A stretch of DNA of 64,000 nt from Paracidovorax oryzae ATCC 19882 (GTDB lineage: Bacteria; Pseudomonadota; Gammaproteobacteria; Burkholderiales; Burkholderiaceae_C), in contig NZ_JMKU01000005.1 of assembly GCF_000687165.1 (NCBI RefSeq), positions 124,001 to 188,000 on the forward strand, written 5' to 3'. The notes under the pieces are model-generated. The model saw nothing but the letters and a program-made list of their open reading frames with translations, was not told the origin of the DNA and did no database searches. The position numbers and the translations under genes were made by a program. Shown here in pieces: positions 30,689 through 39,828 of the stretch; position 1 is the first letter of the stretch, and each line of letters opens with the position of its first letter.

Positions 30689-30723
30689 ACACAGCTTCGC
30701 TCTGCTATTGCGGCTCCGAAGTA

Positions 30724-30758
30724 GAAAACGCCTGAGTCAGCGTGCTAACCCAGGCGTT
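30724..30758 (-). terminator. rpsO intrinsic terminator
   Basis: On the minus strand, 17 bases after the rpsO stop, AACGCCTG pairs with CAGGCGTT (8 bp, 16-base loop) and is followed by TTTTC. The U-tract is short, so read-through into pnp is likely, as in the E. coli rpsO-pnp arrangement. Confidence 0.65.
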
Positions 30759-30775
30759 CCTGCGTGCGGATGCGC

Positions 30776-31042
30776 TTACTTGCGCAGGCCCAGCTTGGCG
30801 ATCAGGGCGGTGTAGCGATCAGCGTCCTTGGCCTTGAGGTAGTCCAGCAGCTTGCGGCGGCGGCTCACCATGCGCAGCAGGCCGCGGCGGCCGTGGTGGT
30901 CCTTGGCGTGCTGCTTGAAGTGGGGGGTCAGCTCGTTGATGCGGGCCGTGAGCAGGGCCACCTGCACTTCGGGGCTGCCGGTATCGTTGGCGGCGCGGGC
31001 GTTGTCCTTGATGACTTCGGCCTTGATGGAGGATGCGATCAT
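30776..31042 (-). CDS. rpsO: 30S ribosomal protein S15
   Basis: 88 residues, the standard length. The signature block [20 protein letters not shown] and the 16S-binding stretch [20 protein letters not shown] are intact. S15 binds the central domain of 16S rRNA early in 30S assembly. It is transcribed ahead of pnp with a leaky-looking terminator between them; the 5' leader is about 120 bases if the TATAAT upstream is the promoter. Confidence 0.97.
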   Translation of the reverse strand: MIASSIKAEVIKDNARAANDTGSPEVQVALLTARINELTPHFKQHAKDHHGRRGLLRMVSRRRKLLDYLKAKDADRYTALIAKLGLRK

Positions 31043-31168
31043 TGGTTTTTCCTTGAGTGTCGGAGCCGGCGGGCCTCGCGCGTGGCAAGGCTGCGGCCCC
31101 AGGTTTTGACTTGCGCCGCGGGCTGGAACGGCCGGCGGCGTGCGTCTTGCACCATGCAAAACCCTGGG

Positions 31169-31174
31169 ATTATA
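31169..31174 (-). promoter_or_regulatory. Candidate -10 box (TATAAT) for rpsO
   Basis: A perfect TATAAT on the minus strand about 127 bases upstream of rpsO, overlapping the stop codon of the aminotransferase gene. No good TTGACA lies 16-18 bases upstream (TGGCTC at 17), so the -35 is poor. The position suits rpsO, which needs a promoter here. Confidence 0.4.
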
Positions 31175-32342
31175 CCGCGCCGGCCTTTTCGAGCCATTTC
31201 CGCAGGCGCGCCACCCCTTCCACCAGCCGCGCGGGGTCGCGCGAGGCGAAGCACCAGCGCAGCCAGCCCTCCCCTTCCGGGCCGAAGGCATTGCCGGGCG
31301 CCAGCCCCAGGCCGGCCTCCGCCACGAGGCGCTTGGCGGTGGCCATCGCGTCGCCGTGGCCGTCCATGCGGAAGAAGGCGTACATGCCACCACTGGCCGC
31401 ATGGGCATGCACGCCGGGCACCGCCTGCAGCAGCGGCAGCAGGGTGTCGCGGCACAGGCGCATGTGGGCAGTGACGCGCGGCACGATCTCCGCCGCGTGC
31501 TGCAGCGCCGCGATACCGCCGCGCTGCGTGAAGACGCTCACGCACGAGGTATTGAACTCGATCAGCTTGCCCATGTGGGCCGCCAGTGCCGGCGGCAGGA
31601 CGAGCCAGCCCAGCCGCCAGCCCGTCATCAGGAAGCTCTTGGAGAAGCTGTGCACCACCACCAGGCGGTCCTCCGGCACGGCGAGGTCGAGGAAGCTCGG
31701 CGCGCAGCCGTGGGGCGTCGGTTCGTAGTACAGGCGTTCATAGACCTCGTCGGCCAGGATCCAGGTGCCCGTGGCGCGGCAGTGCTCCAGGATCTCGCGC
31801 TGCTCGGCCGCCGACAGCGTCCAGCCCGTCGGATTGTTCGGAGCATTCACCACCAGCAGCCGCGTGGCCGGCGTCACGGCGCGCTTCAGGGCGTCCATGT
31901 CCAGCGCCCAGGCGCCGTCCTCGCGCGGGCGCAGCGGCAGGCACTGCAGGCGCGCCCCCAGGATGCGCGGCTGCGCCACGAGGTTGGGCCAGACGGGCGT
32001 GACGGCGACCACCTCGTCGCCCGGGTCCACCAGGGCCTGCACCGCCAGCATGAGGCCGCTGACGCCGCCGGACGTGACGGCGATGCGCCCGGCGTCGGTG
32101 GCCGGGCCGTGCAGGCGCGCCACGTAGGCGGCGATGGCCTCGCGCAGCGCGGGCAGGCCGAGGTTGTGCGAATAGAAGGTTTCACCGGCACGCAGCGAGG
32201 CGATGGCGGCCTCGTTCACCACGTCCGGGGTGGCCTCGTCGCTTTCGCCGAACCAGAATGCCAGCACGTCGGGCCGCCCCATCCCGGCATTGGCGACTTC
32301 GCGGATCTTGGATTCTTCGAGGTGGGCGAGGGTGTGGCGCAT
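31170..32342 (-). CDS. PLP-dependent class I aminotransferase
   Basis: 390 residues, fold type I. Motifs: [16 protein letters not shown] (cofactor phosphate region), [11 protein letters not shown] (Asn), [11 protein letters not shown] (Asp/Tyr contacting PLP), [15 protein letters not shown] (Schiff-base lysine). It transfers amino groups between an amino acid and a 2-oxo acid in the cytoplasm. The amino acid is not identifiable. Divergent from the small exported protein gene, with a 49-base gap between the starts. Confidence 0.88.
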   Translation of the reverse strand: MRHTLAHLEESKIREVANAGMGRPDVLAFWFGESDEATPDVVNEAAIASLRAGETFYSHNLGLPALREAIAAYVARLHGPATDAGRIAVTSGGVSGLMLAVQALVDPGDEVVAVTPVWPNLVAQPRILGARLQCLPLRPREDGAWALDMDALKRAVTPATRLLVVNAPNNPTGWTLSAAEQREILEHCRATGTWILADEVYERLYYEPTPHGCAPSFLDLAVPEDRLVVVHSFSKSFLMTGWRLGWLVLPPALAAHMGKLIEFNTSCVSVFTQRGGIAALQHAAEIVPRVTAHMRLCRDTLLPLLQAVPGVHAHAASGGMYAFFRMDGHGDAMATAKRLVAEAGLGLAPGNAFGPEGEGWLRWCFASRDPARLVEGVARLRKWLEKAGAV

Positions 32343-32391
32343 GGAATGTCAGGGCGGCAAAACGTTACATTGTCGAGCCGGAGGAATCCCC

Positions 32392-32697
32392 ATGCAATCG
32401 AAGAAAAACCCTGCCCGCGCCGCCATGGTGCTGCTCGCGGGCGTCCTGGCCGTGGGTACCGCGGCTGCGGCCGCGGCCAACGGCAGCGCGCCCGCGCCCC
32501 TGGGCGCCAACGCTCCGGCCACCGCGGGCCCGCACCAGACCGAAGCCCGGCCCCGGGCGCGCGCCAAGGCGCCGCGCGTGCGCAGCAGCCCGCCCTCCTC
32601 GTCCGCCGAAACGCCCGCCCAGCGGGAGCGCCGGCTGATCCGGGAATGCAGGGGGCTGCCCAACGCGGGCGCCTGCCTCGGCTACGCCCGCCGCTGA
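32392..32697 (+). CDS. Small exported protein with C-terminal cysteine pair, unknown
   Basis: 101 residues from an ATG with GGAGGA seven bases upstream, which decides the start over the longer open frame. The N-terminus is basic then hydrophobic (MQSKKNPARAAMVLLAGVLA...AAAAA), a likely Sec signal. The mature part is Pro/Ala/Arg-rich and ends with RLIRECRGLPNAGACLGYARR, where two cysteines 10 apart could form a disulphide. I recognise no family. It may be a periplasmic protein of about 75 residues. Confidence 0.65.
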   Translation: MQSKKNPARAAMVLLAGVLAVGTAAAAAANGSAPAPLGANAPATAGPHQTEARPRARAKAPRVRSSPPSSSAETPAQRERRLIRECRGLPNAGACLGYARR

Positions 32698-32829
32698 GCA
32701 CGGCCACCTCCGGGCGCGTCCCCGCGCCATGGAGAACGGCGCCACCGCCGGGGCGTTGTCCGACAGCTCGGCCGCAGGGGCCGCGCTATACCTCGGGACA
32801 CCCCGCACTCCATGCACCGCAGGATTCCC

Positions 32830-34689
32830 ATGCCCGACGGCTCCGCCGCCCTCATTCCGCGCGCCCGCGCCGCCCTCGGGCGCTGGGGTGCCATCCTGGT
32901 CCTCGCCCTGGCCACCGCCGCATGCAGCGGCCTGCCGCAGAACGTGGAGCGCCCGGAATCCAGCGCCCTGCCCGCCACGGCGGCGGCGGACACACCGCTC
33001 GCGCGCACCGTGGACGAGCGCAGGCAGGCAGCCGGTGCCCGCCATGCCTCGGGCTTCCTGCTGCTGAGCGGGCCGCAGGATGCCTACGGCAGCCGCCTGG
33101 CACTGGTGGAGTCCGCCCGCAAGACGCTGGACCTGCAGTACTACGCCATCCACGCGGACGCCAGCAGCGAGCGGCTGCTGCGCGGCGTCGTGGCGGCAGC
33201 GCGCCGGGGCGTGCGCGTGCGCGTGCTGCTCGACGACTTCCACAGCACCGGGCGCAATGCGCTGGTGATGGGCCTGGCGTTCCAGCCGAACATCGAGATG
33301 CGCATGTTCAACCCCGTCGCCGGACCGCGCGGCTCCATGGTGGGCCGGCTGTGGGGGTCGCTCACCGACTTCTCGCGCGTGCAGCAGCGCATGCACAACA
33401 AGCTCTTCATCGCCGACAACACCATGGGCGTGACCGGAGGACGCAACCTGGGCGACGCCTACTTCGGGCAGGCCGATTCCGGCAACTTCGTGGACCTGGA
33501 CGTGCTCGCCGCCGGCCCCATCGTCGCGGAGATGTCGCGCAGCTTCGACGCCTACTGGAACAACCCGCGCGCCTACCCGGTGCAGTCGCTCATCACGCGC
33601 GAGGAACTGCAGCGCCTGCGGCAGCAGACGCTCGACCGCTACCCGGAGCGCAACGCTTCCGAAGGCGACTCCGGTACCGGCCCGGACGACCGGGCTCCTG
33701 GCGGCGATGAAGCTCCTGCCCCAGCCGGCAACGGCCTCCGGCCGCCCGACGGGGAGCCGCGCCCCGCGCCCGGCGAGCCCTCCGCCGACAAGCGCGCACG
33801 CGTCTGGAACGAGCGGCCGATGGACCTGGGCGCGGCGCACTTCGTCTGGGCGTCGGCGGTCCTCCTCGCGGACCGGCCCGCGAAGATCGCGGCGGACGGG
33901 GAAGCGGCCAGCATCCGCAGCACTCCGCCGGGCACCGCACTGGACGTGCAGGGGCCCGGGGGCACGGTGCCTCCGGCATCCCGGGCAGCCGGTCCTTCCG
34001 CGCCCGCGGGCGGGCTGCTGCAGGCATCGGCCGGACGTGCCGCGGAGGGCGATACCGTGGTGGACGGCCTGCTCCACCTGCTCGGCCAGGCGCGCCAGGA
34101 CCTGCTGGTCATCTCGCCCTACTTCGTGCCCGGCGACGACATGAAGCGCGCCTTCGCGGATGCCCGCGCCCGGGGCGTGCGCATCCGCGTGCTCACCAAC
34201 TCGCTGGCCTCCAACGACGCGCCGATCGCGCATGTGGGCTATGCACGGCACCGCGAAGAGCTGCTGTCGATGGGCCTGGAGCTCTACGAACTGCGCAGCG
34301 AGCAGGCCGGCGTGAAATCCGCCTTCGGCGACTCCGGCGCCAGTGCCACCGGCAAATCCCGCGCGATGCTCCACTCCAAGGTGCTGGTGCTGGACGGGCG
34401 GCTCATCGTCGTGGGCTCGATGAACCTGGACCTGCGCTCGCAGCTGCAGAACACCGAGATCGCATTGCTGATCCAGAGCCGCGGCCTGTCGCGCATGGCT
34501 TCGGCGCAGATCGAGACCGCCCTGCGGGAGGATGCCTGGCATGTCGAGCAGCTGCCGGACGGCAGCCTCGTCTGGCGGGCGCCGCAGGGCAGCGGGCTGC
34601 CGGACGCCACGCACGAGCCCGACGCCAGCCTGGGCCTGCGGATGCTGCTGCGGCTGCTGGGCCCCCTGGCGCCGGACCACCTGCTCTAG
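32830..34689 (+). CDS. Phospholipase D-family lipoprotein (cardiolipin synthase-like)
   Basis: 619 residues from the ATG at 32830 (AGGA seven bases upstream); an ATG at 32812 is also possible. The N-terminus is a lipoprotein signal with lipobox LATAAC, lipidated Cys at residue 32. Two HKD motifs mark the PLD fold: MHNKLFIAD (His 189) and LHSKVLVLDG (His 515), each followed by the GGRN or GSMN element. Two Pro/Gly/Ala-rich low-complexity stretches (about 280-325 and 365-405) sit between the halves and make it longer than ClsC-type enzymes. It likely acts on phospholipids at the periplasmic face. Convergent with dusC. Confidence 0.82.
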   Translation: MPDGSAALIPRARAALGRWGAILVLALATAACSGLPQNVERPESSALPATAAADTPLARTVDERRQAAGARHASGFLLLSGPQDAYGSRLALVESARKTLDLQYYAIHADASSERLLRGVVAAARRGVRVRVLLDDFHSTGRNALVMGLAFQPNIEMRMFNPVAGPRGSMVGRLWGSLTDFSRVQQRMHNKLFIADNTMGVTGGRNLGDAYFGQADSGNFVDLDVLAAGPIVAEMSRSFDAYWNNPRAYPVQSLITREELQRLRQQTLDRYPERNASEGDSGTGPDDRAPGGDEAPAPAGNGLRPPDGEPRPAPGEPSADKRARVWNERPMDLGAAHFVWASAVLLADRPAKIAADGEAASIRSTPPGTALDVQGPGGTVPPASRAAGPSAPAGGLLQASAGRAAEGDTVVDGLLHLLGQARQDLLVISPYFVPGDDMKRAFADARARGVRIRVLTNSLASNDAPIAHVGYARHREELLSMGLELYELRSEQAGVKSAFGDSGASATGKSRAMLHSKVLVLDGRLIVVGSMNLDLRSQLQNTEIALLIQSRGLSRMASAQIETALREDAWHVEQLPDGSLVWRAPQGSGLPDATHEPDASLGLRMLLRLLGPLAPDHLL

Positions 34690-34696
34690 GCAGGCT

Positions 34697-34714
34697 CCCT
34701 GCAGGCGTGCAGGG
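34697..34714. terminator. Small stem-loop between convergent genes
   Basis: CCCTGC and GCAGGG form a perfect 6-bp stem around AGGCGT, between the phospholipase stop and the dusC stop. No T-run on either side, so termination is possible but not shown. Confidence 0.35.
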
Positions 34715-34716
34715 CC

Positions 34717-35688
34717 TCAGGCCCCGCCCGTCTGCGCCTCCACCCAGGCGGTGATGGTGCGCTGGTCGGTGACCGTGCGCACGTGCTGGTAGGCGGCCTC
34801 CGCCTCGGGAAAGCGCCGGCGCAGCAGGTTGAGCCATTGCTTGAGCCGCCCCGCGCGCTGGCGCGGCTCCAGGTCCTCGCAGACCGTGTGCCAGAACACG
34901 CCCAGTTGCGGCAGCAGCGCCTCCCAGGCGAGCGCCGGGGCTCCGGCACGGCCCGCATCGGCCGCGCGGATGGCCAGGCCCAGGCCCGGGTCCGCCACGA
35001 TGCCCCGGCCCAGCATCAGGGCATCGCCCCCCGAGAGCGCCCGGCAGCGCATCGCATCCTCCACCGTCCAGATCTCGCCGTTCGCGATCACCGGAATGCG
35101 CACGGCCGCGCGCAGCGGCGCGACGAGTTCCCAGTAGGCCGGCGGGCGGTAGCCGTCGGCCTTGGTGCGGGCATGCACCACCAGCTCGCAGGCTCCGCCG
35201 GCCTCCGCGGCCTGGGCGCACTCCCGGGCCAGCGAGGTATCGTCGTAGCCCAGCCGCATCTTGGCCGACACCGGCATCCCCGCCGGCACCGCGCGGCGCA
35301 CCGCGGCCACCACGGCGGCGATGCGCTCGGGCTCGCGCAGCAGCGCGGCACCGCCGCCGTGTCGGTTCACCACCTTGGCCGGACAGCCGAAGTTCAGGTC
35401 GATGCCCTCGGGGCCCAGCGCGGCCAGCCGCGCCGCGTTCTCGGCCATGCTGGAAGGGTCCGATCCCAGCAGCTGGGCACGCACAGGCACCCCCGCCGCC
35501 GTGCGCCCGCCGTTGCGCAGCTCGGGGATGTAGCGCAGGAACACCTTGTCCGGCAGCAGCGTGCCGGTCACGCGGATGAACTCGGAAACGCAGCGGTCCA
35601 CGCCGCCCACGCGCGTCAGCACGTCGCGCAGGACGAAGTCGAGGAGCCCCTCCATGGGGGCGAGCAGCAGCAGCGGAGGATGGGACAT
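34717..35688 (-). CDS. dusC: tRNA-dihydrouridine(16) synthase DusC-type
   Basis: 323 residues, TIM-barrel flavoprotein. LLLAPMEGLLDFVLRD at the start, DLNFGCPAKVVNRHGGGAAL with the catalytic cysteine, ELVVHARTKADGY, and VIANGEIWTVEDA are family landmarks. PMEG (rather than PMAG) and the following sequence point to the DusC group, which reduces U16 in tRNAs with NADPH and FMN. Normal length. Confidence 0.88.
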   Translation of the reverse strand: MSHPPLLLLAPMEGLLDFVLRDVLTRVGGVDRCVSEFIRVTGTLLPDKVFLRYIPELRNGGRTAAGVPVRAQLLGSDPSSMAENAARLAALGPEGIDLNFGCPAKVVNRHGGGAALLREPERIAAVVAAVRRAVPAGMPVSAKMRLGYDDTSLARECAQAAEAGGACELVVHARTKADGYRPPAYWELVAPLRAAVRIPVIANGEIWTVEDAMRCRALSGGDALMLGRGIVADPGLGLAIRAADAGRAGAPALAWEALLPQLGVFWHTVCEDLEPRQRAGRLKQWLNLLRRRFPEAEAAYQHVRTVTDQRTITAWVEAQTGGA

Positions 35689-35770
35689 CGGGGCAGGAGC
35701 GCCCGCACCGGAGGCCGCGTCATCGCGGCGTCATCGGAGTGCGGTGGAATGCAGCCTTCCATTGTCGCCA

Positions 35771-36328
35771 ATGTCCCGCCCCCCTTCGCACTCCATGCTG
35801 CTCTTGAAGACCGACAAGGCCCGCCTGGAACTCTCACCGGGCGTGCGCACCCTCAGCCTGCGCGAACGCTCGTTGCTGCTGCTGGCCGACGGCCGGCCTG
35901 CGGCCGAGCTGGAAGCGCTCTACCACGGCGCCGGCAAGGACATCGTGGCGCGCCTGCTGGCGGACGGCTACCTGGCCCAGGCCGGCGGCGCGGCAGCCGC
36001 TGCACCAGTCGCCACGCCGTCCGCAGCCCCCGTGCCGCGCCAGGCCCCGTCCGAGGCACAGCCGGAAACCCCGCCCGCGCCCTCCAACGCGCTGCGCTCG
36101 CTCGCGGGTGCGCGCATGTACCTGTTCGACATCTGCGAGCGCATGTTCGCGCGCCGCAACCCCGCGCTGGCCCAGAACTTCCTCGAGGCGCTGCGCGGCG
36201 CGCGCGACCGCGACAGCATGATGGATGTCAGCGAGGCCTTGCTGGAAGAGATCGAATTGCTGGCCGGCCCGGAGCGGGCCGCCATCGTGCGCCAGCGCAT
36301 GGAGCAGTTGCTGCCCATGCCGGCCTGA
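35771..36328 (+). CDS. Conserved-type hypothetical protein, Pro/Ala-rich linker
   Basis: 185 residues from the ATG at 35771; an in-frame ATG at 35795 (MLLLKTDKARLELSPG) is equally possible. Residues about 10-65 resemble a small winged-helix-like segment (SLRERSLLLLADGRPAAELEALY). A Pro/Ala linker and a helical domain follow (LAGARMYLFDICERMFARRN ... LEEIELLAGPERAAIVRQRM). No catalytic motif or signal. The layout, a short folded unit plus a helical C-terminus, could be a regulator or scaffold; no family recognised. Confidence 0.6.
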   Translation: MSRPPSHSMLLLKTDKARLELSPGVRTLSLRERSLLLLADGRPAAELEALYHGAGKDIVARLLADGYLAQAGGAAAAAPVATPSAAPVPRQAPSEAQPETPPAPSNALRSLAGARMYLFDICERMFARRNPALAQNFLEALRGARDRDSMMDVSEALLEEIELLAGPERAAIVRQRMEQLLPMPA

Positions 36329-36356
36329 CACGGCGCGCCGGAAGGCCCCGCGGGCG

Positions 36357-37535
36357 TCAGGCGGCGCCGAGCCGCCAGAGCGAAGTGACCTCCGCTGCAC
36401 GCGCCGCATGCAGCGGATCGGAAGCGTCTGCCGCCTTCCCGTGGCGCGGCCGGACGTCGTGCCGCCCCAGCACCCGCAGGCCCGCGGCCTCGATCCAGCC
36501 GAGCAGCTGGGCGCGCGGGCGCAGCTCCAGGTGCTCCGCCAGGTCCGAGAGGATCAGCCAGCCCTCCCCACCCGGCGCAAGGTGCTCTGCCAGGCCACCG
36601 AGGAACCCCCGCAGCATGCGGCTGTCCTCGTCATAGACCGCACGCTCGACGGGAGCGGCGGCACGCGCAGGCACCCATGGCGGATTGCACACCACCAGGG
36701 GCGCACGGCCCGGAGGGAAAAGATCGGCCTGGAGGATGTCCACGGCCGGCAGCACACGCAGGCGCTGCAGGTTCTCGCGCGCACAGGCCAGGGCCCGGGG
36801 ATCCTGGTCGGTGGCGACGATGCGGCGCACGCCGCGCCGCGCGAGCACGGCCGCGAGCACGCCGGTGCCGGTGCCGATATCGAAGGCCAGCGCGGCCGCG
36901 CCCGCGGGCAGCGGCACCTGCGCCACGAGATCGATGTACTCGCCACGCACGGGCGAGAACACCCCGTAGTGCGGATGGATGCGATTGTCGGGCGGCGTTC
37001 CCAGGGCGGGGATCTCCACGCCCTTCTTGCGCCACTCGTGCGCGCCCACGAGGCCCAGCAGCTCGCGCAGCGAGGCCACGCGGGGCGTACCGTCGGGAGC
37101 GCCCCAGGCCTCGGCCAGCGCCGGCCGCCAGTCCGGCGCCCGCCGTAGCGCGATGCCCTGGTCGCCTTCCAAGGGAATGAGCAGCATGCCGAGCACCCGC
37201 GCCCGCTGGGCCTGGGCCTGGCGGTGCAGGTGGAAGGCCAGCGCCGGGGCAGCCGCCGCCGGCGTGGCAGCCGCCTTGCCGCGGCCCTTGGCGCCACCGC
37301 GCGTACGGCCCCGGCCATCGGCCCGGCGCATCAGCGCCTGCATCAGGTGCCGTGCATTCTGGAAATCCCCCTGCCACAGCAGCCCCGTGCCTTCGCAGGC
37401 CATGCGGTAGGCCGCATCGGCGGGCAGCGTGTCGTCGGCCACCACCACGCGGCGCGGCGCGGCAACGCCGGCCTCCGAGTGCCATTGCGCGCTGCGGTCC
37501 TGGCCGCCGTGGTTCCAGTGGATCATGCCGGACAA
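36357..37535 (-). CDS. Class I SAM-dependent methyltransferase (HemK/RlmG-like)
   Basis: 392 residues. SAM-binding motif DIGTGTGVLAAVLARRG (about 215-230) and catalytic motif NPPW (about 285), characteristic of methyltransferases acting on amide or base nitrogen (PrmC, RlmG, RsmC). The N-terminal half has a basic low-complexity insertion (RRADGRGRTRGGAKGRGKAA), which would suit RNA binding. Substrate not known. It lies 13 bases downstream of the acetyltransferase gene, so likely one transcript. Confidence 0.78.
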   Translation of the reverse strand: MSGMIHWNHGGQDRSAQWHSEAGVAAPRRVVVADDTLPADAAYRMACEGTGLLWQGDFQNARHLMQALMRRADGRGRTRGGAKGRGKAAATPAAAAPALAFHLHRQAQAQRARVLGMLLIPLEGDQGIALRRAPDWRPALAEAWGAPDGTPRVASLRELLGLVGAHEWRKKGVEIPALGTPPDNRIHPHYGVFSPVRGEYIDLVAQVPLPAGAAALAFDIGTGTGVLAAVLARRGVRRIVATDQDPRALACARENLQRLRVLPAVDILQADLFPPGRAPLVVCNPPWVPARAAAPVERAVYDEDSRMLRGFLGGLAEHLAPGGEGWLILSDLAEHLELRPRAQLLGWIEAAGLRVLGRHDVRPRHGKAADASDPLHAARAAEVTSLWRLGAA

Positions 37536-37548
37536 GGGTTCAGGCCGA

Positions 37549-38082
37549 TCAGTTGAGGGAGCGCTGCAGGCGCACTTCCTCGATCTTCACACCGCCGATG
37601 ACGGCGGTCTTGGCGGTGGACATCTCGCGCTTGAAGCCCGCGAGCTCATGGAAGCGCAGCGCGCGCTCGTTGCGCATGGGCACCCACGCGGTCACGTTGG
37701 TGCAGCCTTCCTGCTGCAGGCCCTCGCGGGCGGCATCCCAGAGGGCCACGCCCACGCCCTGGTCCCAGTGGGACGGCGCGGCATAGATGGCCCAGATCTC
37801 GCCGGTGGTGGGACGGGACTTGGCATCGCGCGAACGGTCGAAACCGACGAAGCCGACGATCTTGTCGCCTTCCACCGCCACCTGCACCTGGGGCTCGCAG
37901 TACTCGATGGCTTCACGCCAGTACGCCTGGCGTTTCTCGACCGAAGACATGGCTTTCAATTGGTCGTCGGGAACAAGGCCGCGGTACGCTTCCATCGCGG
38001 ACTGCGTATGGATCTGGGCGATGGCTTTGGCATCGCGGAGCGTGGCGGGACGGACCTGAATACTGGCCTGAATACTGGACAT
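37549..38082 (-). CDS. GNAT-family N-acetyltransferase
   Basis: 177 residues from the ATG at 38082. Acetyl-CoA fold markers: VRPATLRDAKAIAQIHTQSA at the start, IWAIYAAPSHWDQGVGVALW (pyrophosphate loop, degenerate Q/RxxGxG), and ALRFHELAGFKRE near the end. It acetylates an amine; substrate unknown. The longer open frame upstream has no SD support. Upstream are about 195 bases with a purine-rich AAGAAGAAAAAAGGGG tract and no clear promoter. Confidence 0.82.
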   Translation of the reverse strand: MSSIQASIQVRPATLRDAKAIAQIHTQSAMEAYRGLVPDDQLKAMSSVEKRQAYWREAIEYCEPQVQVAVEGDKIVGFVGFDRSRDAKSRPTTGEIWAIYAAPSHWDQGVGVALWDAAREGLQQEGCTNVTAWVPMRNERALRFHELAGFKREMSTAKTAVIGGVKIEEVRLQRSLN

Positions 38083-38278
38083 TGGGAACGAACGGAACAG
38101 AAGAAGAAAAAAGGGGTGCGGAACGCAAAACCCACGATTGTCGCGCAATTGGTTTTCGGGCTCCAGTCCATGGATGCTGCAAGCCCCTGCGGACAGGTCG
38201 CGCGACGCCTTGCGCAGTGGCCGGAAAGCCCTCCGGAACCCGGCGAAAACAGGGCCTGCCGAAATGCGGGCAAGGCCG

Positions 38279-39715
38279 TCAGAGCCAGCGCCGCAACAGC
38301 TCCAGCACCCGGTCGAAACGCGCGCCGTAGGGCGGATGCAGCAGATTGCCGAGCGACCAGCGGGACTGCACCAGTACGGATTTCTGGTGGCAAAAGCGCA
38401 GGAATCCGTGCTCCCCGTGGTAGGCGCCCCAGCCGCTTTCGCCCACACCGCCGAACGGCAGGTTGTCATGCGCGACATGCAGCAGCGTGTCGTTCACGGT
38501 GACGCCGCCGCTCACGGTGCGGCGCAGCACGTCATCGCGCACCGCCTCGCTGCGGCCGAACCAGTAGAGCGCCAGCGGGCGCGGCCCGGAATTGATGTGG
38601 TCGATGGCATCCTGCAGACGGTCGTAGCCGAGCACGGGCAGCACCGGGCCGAAGATTTCCTCCTGCATGATCTGCATCTGCAGCGTGGCATGGAACACCA
38701 GCACCGGCGGCATCTGCCGCGCCACGCCATCGCCGATGCCCTGCGGGGGCGGTGGCGGCGAACCCGGCACGGGTTCGAGCACGTGCACCTCTGCGCCCTG
38801 CGTCTGCGCCTGCTGCAGCATGGTGCGCAGGCGCGCGAGGTGCCGCGAATGGATGATGGAGGCGTAGTCGGGATTGCCCTCGAAATACGGGAACAGCTTC
38901 GCCACGGCGGCGCGGTACGCCTCCGCGAACGCCCCCTCGCTGCCGCGCGGCAGCAGCACGTAGTCGGGCGCCACACAGGTCTGTCCGGCGTTGAACAGCT
39001 TGCCGTGCGCGATCTTGAGCGCGGCATCCTGCAGGTCGCAGTCCGCGTCGATGATGCAGGGCGACTTGCCGCCCAGCTCCAGCGTGGTGGGCGTCAGGTG
39101 CGCCGCGGCGGCCTGCGCGACCTTGCGGCCCACGGCCGTGGAACCCGTGAAGACGAGATGGTCGAAGGGCAGCGAAGCCACCAGCGCGGCCACGGCCGCA
39201 TCGCCCTGGACCACGCAGAACTCGTCGGGCGAGAAGAACTGCGCCACCAGCGATGCGAGCTGGGCGGAGGTGTGCGGGGTGAGCTCGCTGGGCTTGAGCA
39301 TCACGCGGTTGCCCGCCGCGAGCGCGCAGATCGCAGGCCCGAGCGCAAGCTGCACGGGGTAGTTCCAGGGCGCGATCACCCCCACCACGCCCAGCGGCTG
39401 GCGCTGGATGAAGGCGTGCGCGGGCTGCAGGTGCAGCGGGGTGTGCACGCGGCGCGGCTTGCTCCAGCGCGCCAGGTGCCTCAGCGTGTGCGTGAGCTGG
39501 GTGCGCAGCACGAACAGGTCGGCCACCTCGGTCAGGCGCGGCGAGCGGATGCCGAAGTCGGCCTGCACGGCCGCCGCGAGCGCCGGCCCGTGCTCGTCCA
39601 GCAGCTTGCGCATGCGCAGCAGGCGCTCCCGCCGCACCAGCAACGGCGTCTCGGGCTGTTCCCGGCTGGCCTGCCGCTGGAGTTGGAAGTGGTGGCGGAT
39701 GTCGTCTGGCGTCAT
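38279..39715 (-). CDS. Coniferyl-aldehyde-dehydrogenase-type aldehyde dehydrogenase
   Basis: 478 residues. ALDH landmarks: APWNYPVQLALGPAICALAAGN, LELGGKSPCIIDADCD (general base Glu), FNAGQTCVAPDYVLL (catalytic Cys) and EEIFGPVLPVLGYD. The short N-terminus and HPPYG C-terminal end resemble CalB-type coniferyl aldehyde dehydrogenases and related short-linker ALDHs. It oxidises an aldehyde to the acid with NAD(P)+. It contains a Pro-rich insertion (GSPPPPPQG). Confidence 0.85.
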   Translation of the reverse strand: MTPDDIRHHFQLQRQASREQPETPLLVRRERLLRMRKLLDEHGPALAAAVQADFGIRSPRLTEVADLFVLRTQLTHTLRHLARWSKPRRVHTPLHLQPAHAFIQRQPLGVVGVIAPWNYPVQLALGPAICALAAGNRVMLKPSELTPHTSAQLASLVAQFFSPDEFCVVQGDAAVAALVASLPFDHLVFTGSTAVGRKVAQAAAAHLTPTTLELGGKSPCIIDADCDLQDAALKIAHGKLFNAGQTCVAPDYVLLPRGSEGAFAEAYRAAVAKLFPYFEGNPDYASIIHSRHLARLRTMLQQAQTQGAEVHVLEPVPGSPPPPPQGIGDGVARQMPPVLVFHATLQMQIMQEEIFGPVLPVLGYDRLQDAIDHINSGPRPLALYWFGRSEAVRDDVLRRTVSGGVTVNDTLLHVAHDNLPFGGVGESGWGAYHGEHGFLRFCHQKSVLVQSRWSLGNLLHPPYGARFDRVLELLRRWL

Positions 39716-39828
39716 GCGGCAATCATAGGGAGGGCCCTCGCAACGCCATGTAAACGGGCGTCTCCAAAAGCCAGGGAAAGCACGTGCGGGCGGGCGCCGG
39801 CATGCCGCGGCGGCGCCGGCCGGTCACA

